Positions 1 to 6,093 of a stretch of 11,345 nt of DNA are shown one piece after another. Under the pieces are notes generated by a model. That model had not been told where the DNA came from, ran no database searches, and saw only the letters and a list, made by a program, of their open reading frames with translations. Each line of letters starts with the position of its first letter. Within the stretch, counting starts at the first letter, position 1. Position numbers and translations under genes: made by a program. The stretch is from Oscillospiraceae bacterium (lineage in GTDB: Bacteria; Bacillota; Clostridia; Oscillospirales; Oscillospiraceae): assembly GCA_017438675.1 (NCBI GenBank), contig JAFRUW010000213.1:1-11345 (forward strand), given 5' to 3'.

Positions 1-285
<285 letters not shown>

Positions 286-302
286 TAATAAACAGACATT
301 CA

Positions 303-346
303 GGGACCGGTTTTCGCCTAAATACTGGCGTAAACCGGTCCCTTTT
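303..346 (+). terminator. rho-independent terminator after ppdK
   Basis: A perfect 11-bp stem (303-313 with 332-342) continues past one T-T mismatch into four more pairs (315-318 with 327-330). It closes an 8-nt loop (319-326) and is followed by TTTT at 343-346. It sits 17 nt after the ppdK stop and only 26 nt before the rhodanese gene. That downstream gene therefore either depends on read-through or has a promoter overlapping the terminator; I see no convincing one. Confidence 0.88.
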
Positions 347-372
347 GAACATGCTGCTAAAGAGGGAGCGTA

Positions 373-798
373 ATGAAACGAATCGCAATTTGTGTTATGG
401 CGGCGGTAATGCTTATCGCGGGCTTCGCGATGAGCTTTATAAAGAGCGGGCCGGAGCCGGTGAAAACCTACACGCAGATCACCCAGGAAGAGGCAATGGA
501 GATGATGACGAGAGACGACGGTCACGTGATCGTGGACGTCCGCAGGCAGTATGAATACGACGAAAGCCATATCCCCGGGGCGATCCTGATACCCAATGAG
601 AGCATCGAAACGGAGCCGCCGGAGGAGCTGCCCGATCCTGACCAGATCATCCTGATCTACTGCCGCAGCGGCAGGCGAAGCAAGGAGGCCTCCCAGAAGC
701 TGGCGGATATGGGCTACACCAACGTCTACGAGTTCGGCGGGATAATAACATGGCCGGGTGAGATCGTGACGGGGGATGGGGAGCAGGTGAATCCTTAG
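373..798 (+). CDS. membrane-anchored single-domain rhodanese-like protein
   Basis: A 141-residue protein with an N-terminal hydrophobic segment (about residues 5-23, after Met-Lys-Arg) and a single rhodanese domain (about 33-133). Visible family features are the DVR box (55-57), the HIPGA motif (66-70), the active-site loop CRSGRRS with the predicted persulfide Cys97, and the closing FGGIITWPG (121-129). Rhodanese domains carry sulfur as a Cys persulfide; the physiological acceptor here is unknown. The hydrophobic segment has no lipobox Cys, so it is a signal anchor or a cleaved signal peptide, placing the domain outside the membrane. The ATG at 373 is preceded by a purine-rich site (GAGGGAG, 362-368). 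An ATG at 345 is in another frame and is not used. The gene stands alone between the ppdK terminator and a convergent lipoprotein gene. The assignment to the rhodanese family is firm; the role is not known. Confidence 0.9.
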   Translation: MKRIAICVMAAVMLIAGFAMSFIKSGPEPVKTYTQITQEEAMEMMTRDDGHVIVDVRRQYEYDESHIPGAILIPNESIETEPPEELPDPDQIILIYCRSGRRSKEASQKLADMGYTNVYEFGGIITWPGEIVTGDGEQVNP

Positions 799-862
799 AG
801 AGAACAGCGGGGGCCCGTATAACAGATTTGGGCAACATACATTTTGCAATAGAAAACCGCAA

Positions 863-891
863 AAAACGCCGCCCGGCGAGGGCGGCGTTTT
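863..891. terminator. bidirectional terminator between convergent genes
   Basis: A perfect 12-bp stem (863-874 with 880-891) with a 5-nt loop has an A run on its 5' side and a T run on its 3' side. It can therefore act as an intrinsic terminator on both strands. It lies between the convergent rhodanese gene (ends 798, plus) and the L,D-transpeptidase gene (ends 920, minus). Confidence 0.9.
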
Positions 892-919
892 GCTGATCTG
901 TTGAATTGGATTACGGGGC

Positions 920-1702
920 TTATCTTTCCCGGGGCCATAAGCTGTCGGGCCATTCCGTTGTTCCGGCCAGGGTCTCATAGGTGTCGATCACAACGACGGT
1001 GTTTTCATCAACATGCTGCATAACATATCTCATCTGATCCTCCGGGATGGCGACGCAGCCGCCGGTAAAGGGCTTTGCGGGGCCTAAGCAGTGCAGGAAC
1101 AGGGCGGAGCCGAGACCGGGAGTGCCCGCTTCGTTATAGCTTATGTTCAGGCAGTACTGATAGTGATAAATATACTCGATGGGATGTTCGCTGTTGTCTA
1201 CATCAAGATCGGGATAATCCTTCAGGCTGACCAGTTCGTTATAGTGATAGCCGTCCCGATAGTCGCCGGACCAGTAATGGTCATTGTCCAGCTTCACATA
1301 GGGCATTATGCAGCCGGGATCATCGGCAATGCCGAAGGCGCGGTTGAAATGGAACACGCCCTGAGGTGTTTTCGCGTCGCCCTCCTTGGTTTTGCCCAGT
1401 CCGTTCTTGCCGACAAAACCGGGTGTGGTCATGACCATGTGCCAGCTTCCGTCGCTCTGCTTTTCGTGAAGGGCCACCCAGGCGTCCGTGGCTTCCTGAC
1501 TGAACGCCGCTACCACCAGCACCTGATCCGCGTCCTTGGCTGCGTCCAGCTTGCCCACCCATTCAGGTGAAGGCACGTCGATTCCCTTATAGCCGCCGGT
1601 CTGCTCTTTCGCCGGGGTTCCGCATCCGGTCAGCGCAAGGGCCAGGCTCACAAGCATCAAAAGGGATGCGAATATTGCTTTAATACGGTTGTTTTTAAAC
1701 AT
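920..1702 (-). CDS. L,D-transpeptidase (YkuD-family) lipoprotein
   Basis: A 260-residue predicted lipoprotein. The signal peptide is residues 1-26, with basic residues followed by a Leu/Ala-rich core, and ends in the lipobox LTGC with Cys27 as lipidation site. The C-terminal half carries a YkuD-type catalytic signature: LFLHCLGPAKPFTGGCVAIP, with His204 and nucleophile Cys216 in the H-(x)n-GC arrangement. Upstream, KTPQGVF (111-117) is the usual substrate-loop piece of the fold. Such enzymes make 3-3 crosslinks in peptidoglycan or attach proteins to it, using an active-site Cys outside the membrane. The usual Arg after GC(V/I) is replaced by Ala, as in the more divergent YkuD-like branch, so other peptide-bond chemistry on the wall is possible. 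The ATG follows a perfect GGAGGAG (1710-1716, minus). It converges with the rhodanese gene and diverges from patB. Family is quite sure; exact reaction is inferred. Confidence 0.88.
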   Translation of the reverse strand: MFKNNRIKAIFASLLMLVSLALALTGCGTPAKEQTGGYKGIDVPSPEWVGKLDAAKDADQVLVVAAFSQEATDAWVALHEKQSDGSWHMVMTTPGFVGKNGLGKTKEGDAKTPQGVFHFNRAFGIADDPGCIMPYVKLDNDHYWSGDYRDGYHYNELVSLKDYPDLDVDNSEHPIEYIYHYQYCLNISYNEAGTPGLGSALFLHCLGPAKPFTGGCVAIPEDQMRYVMQHVDENTVVVIDTYETLAGTTEWPDSLWPRER

Positions 1703-1726
1703 AAGTATGCTCCTCCTTTTTTTGCA

Positions 1727-1756
1727 ATAATACTATATGTTTTGCCGAAAAGTCAA
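1727..1756 (-). promoter_or_regulatory. predicted promoter of the L,D-transpeptidase gene
   Basis: On the minus strand, TTGACT (1756-1751) and TATTAT (1732-1727) are separated by 18 nt, resembling a housekeeping sigma-factor promoter (5/6 and 5/6 matches). The start point would fall about 18 nt upstream of the coding region, just before the ribosome binding site at 1716-1710, giving a very short leader. Confidence 0.55.
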
Positions 1757-1813
1757 GAAGAAGAGGGCGGCGGTACAGAAGCGACGCAACATCCGCTTTT
1801 CGGCGGGCGGGCG

Positions 1814-1842
1814 TTGCGGTGAATGAGGGATTATGGTAAAAT
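1814..1842 (+). promoter_or_regulatory. possible patB promoter (extended -10)
   Basis: TAAAAT (1837-1842) is preceded by TGG, an extended -10 TGn element. A weak -35-like TTGCGG lies 17 nt upstream (1814-1819). It would give a leader of about 85 nt before the ATG at 1933. That leader contains a possible 6-bp hairpin (1862-1867 with 1881-1886), which I cannot assign to any known regulator. Confidence 0.4.
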
Positions 1843-1932
1843 GTCCATATGGAGATCAGCCCCGCGACAGGGGATTTTCTTCGCGGTACGGTTCCGTTAA
1901 AACGTAAAATGTGACAAATATCGGTGATTTAT

Positions 1933-3111
1933 ATGAAAAAGTACGATTTTGACGCGGTGGTTGAACGCCGCGGCACAAACAGCATCAAATACGATTTTGC
2001 GGTGGAATTCGGTTATCCCGCCGACGTTCTGCCCCTGTGGGTGGCGGATATGGACTTCAAAGCCCCGCCCTGCGTGACTGAGGCGCTGTCGCAGGCGGTG
2101 GAGCACGGCATATTCGGTTACAGTATGCCGAAGGAGGATTACTATGACGCCGCGGCGGGGTGGTTTTTGAGGCGCTTCGGCTGGGAGACGGAGCGGGAAT
2201 GGCTTGTCACCACGCCGGGCGTGGTGTTCGCAATAAACACGGCAGTGAGGGCGCTGACGGAGAAGGGCGACGCGGTGCTTATCCAGCCGCCGGTGTATTA
2301 TCCCTTTTCCGGCGCGGTCACAAAGAACGGGCGCCGCCTTGTGACAAACGAGCTTGTTTACAGTAACGGCAGATATGAGATAGATTTCGACGATTTTGAG
2401 GCGAAGATCAGGGACAACAGTGTAAAAATGTTCGTACTGTGCTCGCCCCACAACCCGGTGGGGAGAGTGTGGACACGTGACGAGCTTCGGCGCATGGGGG
2501 AGATCTGCGGCAGATACGGCGTCATCGCGGTGTCTGACGAGATACACTGCGATTTCGCCTTCCCGGAGCATCCCCACACCGTGTTTGCCGAGGCGTGCCC
2601 GGAAATGGCGGGCAGAACGGTGATCTGCACCGCCCCCAGCAAGACATTCAATCTGGCGGGGCTGCAGGTGAGCAATATCTGGATCCCCGACGGTGAATTG
2701 AGGGAGAAGTTCACCGGGCATATGGACCGTGAGGGACTGGGCGGCGTGAACCGGCTGGGCATGATCGCGGCGCAGGCGGCGTACAAAGGCGGAGAGGAAT
2801 GGCTCGATGAGGTCAAGGAGTACATGCGTGGGAATCTGGACTTCCTGCGGCAGTATTTGCGTGAGCACCTGCCGGAGGTAAAGCTTGTCGAACCCGAGGG
2901 CACGTATTTCGCGTGGCTGGACTGCTCTGGTCTGGGCCTCACGGGAAAAGAGCTGAACGACAGGATCGTGAACCGGGCGAAGCTGTGGCTGGACGCGGGA
3001 GGCATCTTCGGCGGCAGCGCGGAGCAGTTCCAGCGGGTAGTGCTGGCCTGCACTCGGGCAACGCTCCAGCAGGCGGCAAAACGGCTGTGTAAATTGAAAA
3101 TTGAGAATTAA
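1933..3111 (+). CDS. patB: PatB/MalY-type PLP-dependent C-S lyase
   Basis: A 392-residue fold-type I aminotransferase-like enzyme of the MalY/PatB branch. These enzymes break the C-S bond of cystathionine or other cysteine conjugates, giving a thiol, pyruvate and ammonia. Seen in the sequence: the family's opening (YDFDAVVERRGTNSIKYD, 4-21), LWVADMDF (35-42), HNPVGRVWT (173-181), SDEIHCDF with Asp202 to the PLP ring nitrogen, and APSKTFNLAGLQ with Schiff-base Lys237. The length is normal for the family. I prefer the ATG at 1933 over a GTG at 1924 because homologues begin at the YDFD segment; a weak GGTGAT lies just upstream. The final residues (KLKIEN) and the stop codon are encoded by a dispersed repeat that begins at about 3091, so the C-terminus appears to have been re-ended by the repeat. 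The gene is divergent from the lipoprotein gene and monocistronic. The substrate (cystathionine or another thiol conjugate) is undecided. Confidence 0.93.
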   Translation: MKKYDFDAVVERRGTNSIKYDFAVEFGYPADVLPLWVADMDFKAPPCVTEALSQAVEHGIFGYSMPKEDYYDAAAGWFLRRFGWETEREWLVTTPGVVFAINTAVRALTEKGDAVLIQPPVYYPFSGAVTKNGRRLVTNELVYSNGRYEIDFDDFEAKIRDNSVKMFVLCSPHNPVGRVWTRDELRRMGEICGRYGVIAVSDEIHCDFAFPEHPHTVFAEACPEMAGRTVICTAPSKTFNLAGLQVSNIWIPDGELREKFTGHMDREGLGGVNRLGMIAAQAAYKGGEEWLDEVKEYMRGNLDFLRQYLREHLPEVKLVEPEGTYFAWLDCSGLGLTGKELNDRIVNRAKLWLDAGGIFGGSAEQFQRVVLACTRATLQQAAKRLCKLKIEN

Positions 3112-3192
3112 GAATGAAAAATGATGGTATTTTTTAATTCGGGGAATTAAAAAAATGTGTTGAAAAGCGGGAGGGCCTCCGCGCCCTCCCGC
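3091..3192. repeat. dispersed AT-rich hairpin repeat, copy 1
   Basis: This stretch opens with an A-rich AAATTGAAAATTGA tract. It continues with a perfect 11-bp palindrome (3130-3140 with 3144-3154, loop GGG), then a TTGAAAAGCGGG tag, and closes with a 10-bp GC-rich hairpin (3167-3176 with 3183-3192). The same order recurs exactly 420 bp downstream. The 5' end overlaps the 3' end of patB and supplies its stop codon. The closing hairpin lacks a T run, so it is not a standard terminator. Arrays like this resemble small non-autonomous dispersed repeats of Clostridia, but I cannot name a family. Confidence 0.75.
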
Positions 3193-3502
3193 CGTCGGCG
3201 CCGATTCGGATAACCACCGCACGGGCAACAGAAGGACAATCTGCGATACAAAACACAGGGGCGGTCATCGGCCACCCGCGAGATACCGCACCCAAATAAC
3301 AGAGCAGGAGCGTTCAGCGGACGTTAGACGCACAATCTATTAAGGTTCAGGGATACCGCACTACCGTATTCGTACAACATATTTTACCACCGGACAAACG
3401 TTTTGTTTCCACCGGGGGGGTTCCAAAGGGGGAACGCCTTTGGTTTGCTTTGCATACTTTCTCAAACGAGAAAGTATGTGCCCCGCGGCATGAGCGGTGA
3501 AC
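3193..3502. other. 310-bp non-coding segment between repeat copies
   Basis: No convincing gene was seen on either strand. The right part holds two tandem hairpins: 7 bp (3423-3429 with 3437-3443) and a perfect 11 bp with a 4-nt loop (3453-3463 with 3468-3478). Their lack of a T run argues against terminators. A 10-nt word GATACCGCAC occurs twice (near 3282 and 3352). The left part is featureless and may be decayed. Because the segment is bounded by two copies of the same repeat, it may be part of a composite repeat unit. Confidence 0.5.
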
Positions 3503-3607
3503 AAATTGAAAAATGAAAAATGGCAAATGGAAACTGGCAAATGGTGGTATTTTTTAATTCAGTGAATTAAAAAATGGATTTGAAAAGCGGGCGATCAATG
3601 ATCGCCC
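3503..3607. repeat. dispersed AT-rich hairpin repeat, copy 2
   Basis: This is the second copy of the element at 3091-3192, in the same orientation and register (offset 420 bp). It has the A-rich leader, an identical 11-bp palindrome (3550-3560 with 3564-3574, loop AGT) and the TTGAAAAGCGGG tag. It closes with a different hairpin (3589-3595 with 3601-3607, loop CAATG). The palindrome arms and tag are conserved, whereas the leader length and closing hairpin differ. It ends about 65 bp before the promoter of the aspS operon. Confidence 0.75.
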
Positions 3608-3673
3608 CTACGGGTGCGGCGCTCTGTTTTGCACATTTTCCTGCATATCCACAACAAAAATCACACGAAACGG

Positions 3674-3702
3674 TTGACACGCAATTTTCGTCATGGTAGA
3701 AT
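3674..3702 (+). promoter_or_regulatory. promoter of the T-box/aspS-gatCAB operon
   Basis: A perfect TTGACA (3674-3679), a 17-nt spacer and TAGAAT (3697-3702) with an extended TGG just before it form a strong housekeeping-type promoter. The start point would be about 3709, leaving a leader of about 340 nt before aspS, which fits a full T-box. Confidence 0.85.
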
Positions 3703-3708
3703 TACCTC

Positions 3709-4012
3709 AACTATTTCTCCGGCGGTCAGGCAATGGCGTCTTAAGCGGACAGGAAGCGCGTGTTTCCGGGCAGGTCTGGGGAAAACCGTACCTCGGTACG
3801 GCGGGGAAAAGACTCTGCTTTTTCGGAAAGCCCGTCAGGGAGTATGCGCCGCGACTGAAAGCGCATTCGGGTGAGTAGTAAGCACGGGAACGCTTTTTTC
3901 TTTAAGTACGAAATCAATATCAAAGTGGGCATTTATATGCCAAAACGGGTGGCACCGCGGGTTAACAATACTCGTCCCGAGAATCAGTCATGGTTCTCCG
4001 GACGGGTTTTTT
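3709..4012 (+). promoter_or_regulatory. T-box riboswitch leader of aspS-gatCAB
   Basis: The T-box core GGGTGGCACCGCGG (3947-3960) is the near-invariant antiterminator bulge that pairs with the 3' end of an uncharged tRNA. CTCGTCCC (3971-3978) follows it, then a terminator. A T-box stops transcription unless uncharged cognate tRNA binds both its specifier codon and this bulge. The base after UGG is C, which pairs with a discriminator G73, as in tRNA(Asp) and tRNA(Asn). Upstream structure includes a long imperfect stem (3763-3777 with 3810-3829) capped by a 6-bp hairpin (3786-3791 with 3796-3801), a stem-loop at 3845-3865, and a small GGCAT/ATGCC stem (about 3928-3941). I could not place the specifier loop by eye: a GAC at 3853-3855 is a candidate, but I do not see a clear AGUA-box partner. 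Cognate amino acid (Asp or Asn) is inferred from the operon. Confidence 0.9.
3970..4012 (+). terminator. T-box regulated terminator
   Basis: The stem 3970-3983 pairs with 3994-4007 with one C-C mismatch, a 10-nt loop (3984-3993) and TTTTTT at 4007-4012. Its 5' arm includes CTCGTCCC, the segment that alternatively pairs with the T-box to form the antiterminator. It ends 25 nt before the aspS ribosome binding site. Confidence 0.88.
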
Positions 4013-4049
4013 CTATTCCGGGAACCGAAAAAATTATGGAGGAAAACAC

Positions 4050-5780
4050 ATGTACAGAACACACTTTTGCAACGATATCCGTGAGAAGGATATCGGCAGT
4101 AAAATCCAGCTTGCGGGCTGGGTGGACACCATCCGCGACCACGGCGGCGTCATCTTCGTGGATCTGAGAGACTACACCGGCATTACACAGACCGTCATCC
4201 ACGACGAGACCATGCTCAAAAACGTCAACAGGGAGTGCGTCATCTCCGTAACGGGCACCGTATCCGAACGCGACCCGGAGACAGTCAACGAAAAGCTGGA
4301 CACCGGCAAGGTGGAGCTTATCGTGGAGTCCCTGACACTCCTCGGCAAGTGCAGGAACATGCTGCCCTTTGACATCGAGGATTCCAGAGTCACCCGCGAG
4401 GACGTGCGCCTTAAATACAGATACTTGGACCTCAGAAGCAACCGCCTCCACAATAATATCGTGCTCCGCTCCAACATCATCCGCAGGATGAGGGAGCGCA
4501 TGGAGGCCATGAACTTCCTGGAGATCCAGACCCCCATCCTCACCGCCTCCTCCCCCGAGGGCGCGAGGGACTTCCTTGTCCCCAGCAGAAAGCACAAGGG
4601 CAAATTCTATGCCCTGCCCCAGGCGCCTCAGCAGTTCAAGCAGCTCCTCATGGTGTCCGGTTTCGACAAATATTTCCAGATCGCGCCCTGCTTCCGTGAT
4701 GAGGACGCCCGTCAGGACAGAAGCCCCGGCGAGTTCTATCAGCTTGACTTCGAGATGGCCTTTGCAACCCAGGAGGACGTGCTTAATGTGTGCGAGGACG
4801 TGATCTACGACGTTTTCAAGGCTTTTTCAGACAAAAAGGTCAGCGAAAAGCCCTTCCGCAGAATAACCTTCGAGGAGGCTATGATGAACTACGGCACCGA
4901 CAAGCCCGACCTCCGCAATCCGTTAAAGATCATCGACCTCACCGGGTTCTTCTCAAAGGTGAATTTCCCCCTGTTTAAGGGCAAGCCCGTGAGAGGCATC
5001 GTGGCGAACTGCGACGGCCAGAGCCGCAAGTTCTTTGAGGATTCTTTAAAGTTCGCGTTCTCCATCGGCATGAAGGGCCTCGGCTACCTGACCCTCTCCG
5101 ACGGCGAGTTCAAGGGTCCCATCGCCAAGTTCCTCTCTCCCGAGCAGAAGGCGGAGATCACAGAGCTCTCCGGCATTAAGGAGAAGGAGACGCTGTTCTT
5201 CATCTGCGACTCCAAGGCCATCGTTAACCGCGAAGCCGGTCAGATCAGGACATGGCTGGGCGAGAATCTGGGCATCATCAACAACGACGCCTTTGAGTTC
5301 TGCTTCGTGGTGGACTTCCCCATGTATGAGATCGACGAGAGCACCGGCGGCACGGTGTTCACCCACAACCCCTTCTCCATGCCCCAGGGCGGCCTTGAGG
5401 CACTGGAGACAAAAGAGCCCACGGAGATTCTGGCCTATCAGTACGATCTTGTCTGCAACGGCATCGAGCTGGCCTCCGGCGCGGTGAGAAACCACGATAT
5501 AGACATCATGCGCAAGGCATTTGAAATAGCGGGCTACTCCGATGAGGAGCTGAAGAAACGGTTCAGCGCCCTTTACACCGCCTTCCAGTACGGCGCGCCT
5601 CCCCATGCGGGCATGGCACCGGGCGTTGACAGAATGGTCATGCTTTTGGCCGACGAGGAGTCCATCAGGGACGTTATCGCATTCCCGCTTAACGGCAACG
5701 CCCAGGATCTGCTTCTTGGCGCCCCCGGCGAGGTCACCGAGCAGCAGCTTCTTGAAGCCAACATCAGCATAAGAGAATAA
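4050..5780 (+). CDS. aspS: aspartyl-tRNA synthetase, probably non-discriminating
   Basis: A 576-residue bacterial-type class IIb AspRS, which activates Asp with ATP and charges tRNA(Asp), and tRNA(Asn) if non-discriminating. Domains: N-terminal OB-fold anticodon-binding domain (about 1-105), motif 1 region YRYLDLR (123-129) and FLEIQTP (156-162), motif 2 FRDEDARQDRSPGEFYQLDFE (215-235), a bacterial insertion domain in the middle, and motif 3 with Arg528 in GVDR. His31 in RDHGG aligns with the residue that is His in the non-discriminating Pseudomonas enzyme and Leu in the discriminating E. coli one. The second known determinant (Gly83 in Pseudomonas) aligns with Glu77 and does not help. I chose the ATG at 4050, with GGAGG at 4038-4042. 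A start at 3990 would lie inside the T-box terminator. First gene of the T-box operon with gatC, a gatA-like gene and gatB. Identity is sure; relaxed specificity is inferred from His31 and context. Confidence 0.96.
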   Translation: MYRTHFCNDIREKDIGSKIQLAGWVDTIRDHGGVIFVDLRDYTGITQTVIHDETMLKNVNRECVISVTGTVSERDPETVNEKLDTGKVELIVESLTLLGKCRNMLPFDIEDSRVTREDVRLKYRYLDLRSNRLHNNIVLRSNIIRRMRERMEAMNFLEIQTPILTASSPEGARDFLVPSRKHKGKFYALPQAPQQFKQLLMVSGFDKYFQIAPCFRDEDARQDRSPGEFYQLDFEMAFATQEDVLNVCEDVIYDVFKAFSDKKVSEKPFRRITFEEAMMNYGTDKPDLRNPLKIIDLTGFFSKVNFPLFKGKPVRGIVANCDGQSRKFFEDSLKFAFSIGMKGLGYLTLSDGEFKGPIAKFLSPEQKAEITELSGIKEKETLFFICDSKAIVNREAGQIRTWLGENLGIINNDAFEFCFVVDFPMYEIDESTGGTVFTHNPFSMPQGGLEALETKEPTEILAYQYDLVCNGIELASGAVRNHDIDIMRKAFEIAGYSDEELKKRFSALYTAFQYGAPPHAGMAPGVDRMVMLLADEESIRDVIAFPLNGNAQDLLLGAPGEVTEQQLLEANISIRE

Positions 5781-5800
5781 GAAAAGAGGGGTGTCGTAAA

Positions 5801-6082
5801 ATGACTGATAAGATACTTACCGCTCTTGAGAGCTTAAACGAGTTCAGGCTTACCGACGCGGAAACGGCAAAGGCCATGGAAGTGTTCGCAATGATGGACA
5901 GGGAAGTGGAAGAGCTTCAGAACACCGACACGGAGAACACGGAGGTCATGGTCCACTGCATGCCCATGGTGAATGTGTTCCGGGAGGACGTGCGTGAGCA
6001 GCCCTTCACAAGGGAATCCCTCCTTGAGGGCGCCCCGGAGCGCAGCGAGGACAGCTGGGTCGTACCCAGACTGGTAAAGTGA
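5801..6082 (+). CDS. gatC: aspartyl/glutamyl-tRNA amidotransferase subunit C
   Basis: A 93-residue GatC, the small belt subunit that wraps GatA and GatB and stabilises the tRNA-dependent amidotransferase. The conserved C-terminal part is clear: MVNVFREDV (56-64) and APERSEDSWVVPRLVK (78-93), matching the family's NVFREDE and APE...FKVPRV ending. The N-terminal half is weaker but keeps the helical LTDAETAKAM pattern and the EELQNTDTENTE stretch equivalent to the usual LDTEGVEP. GAGGGG at 5786-5791 precedes the ATG. It starts 20 nt after aspS and ends 11 nt before the gatA-like gene, so it is translated as part of the operon. Length is normal for the family. Its presence next to a degenerate GatA suggests that a complex is still assembled. 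Confidence 0.92.
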   Translation: MTDKILTALESLNEFRLTDAETAKAMEVFAMMDREVEELQNTDTENTEVMVHCMPMVNVFREDVREQPFTRESLLEGAPERSEDSWVVPRLVK

Positions 6083-6093
6083 GAGGTGACGAT

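Noticed and set aside
3167..3192. Terminator for patB
   Set aside because: The stem is strong, but no T run follows on either strand. It is better explained as the closing hairpin of the repeat.
1897..3228. A 443-codon open frame on the minus strand across patB
   Set aside because: It is antisense to the well-conserved PatB/MalY sequence, and its translation is His/Arg-rich and unlike a protein family.
3614..3878. Small open frames between the repeat and the T-box
   Set aside because: They lie across the operon promoter and the T-box leader RNA, have no ribosome binding site, and look like chance frames.
3990..4049. Upstream ATG that would extend AspRS by 20 residues
   Set aside because: It lies within the T-box terminator. 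The ATG at 4050 has a proper GGAGG and matches the family's start.
6079..6093. GTG start overlapping the gatC stop as the gatA-like start
   Set aside because: The ATG at 6094 has a well-spaced GAGGTGA. The GTG would add only five residues and does not recover the missing GatA N-terminus.
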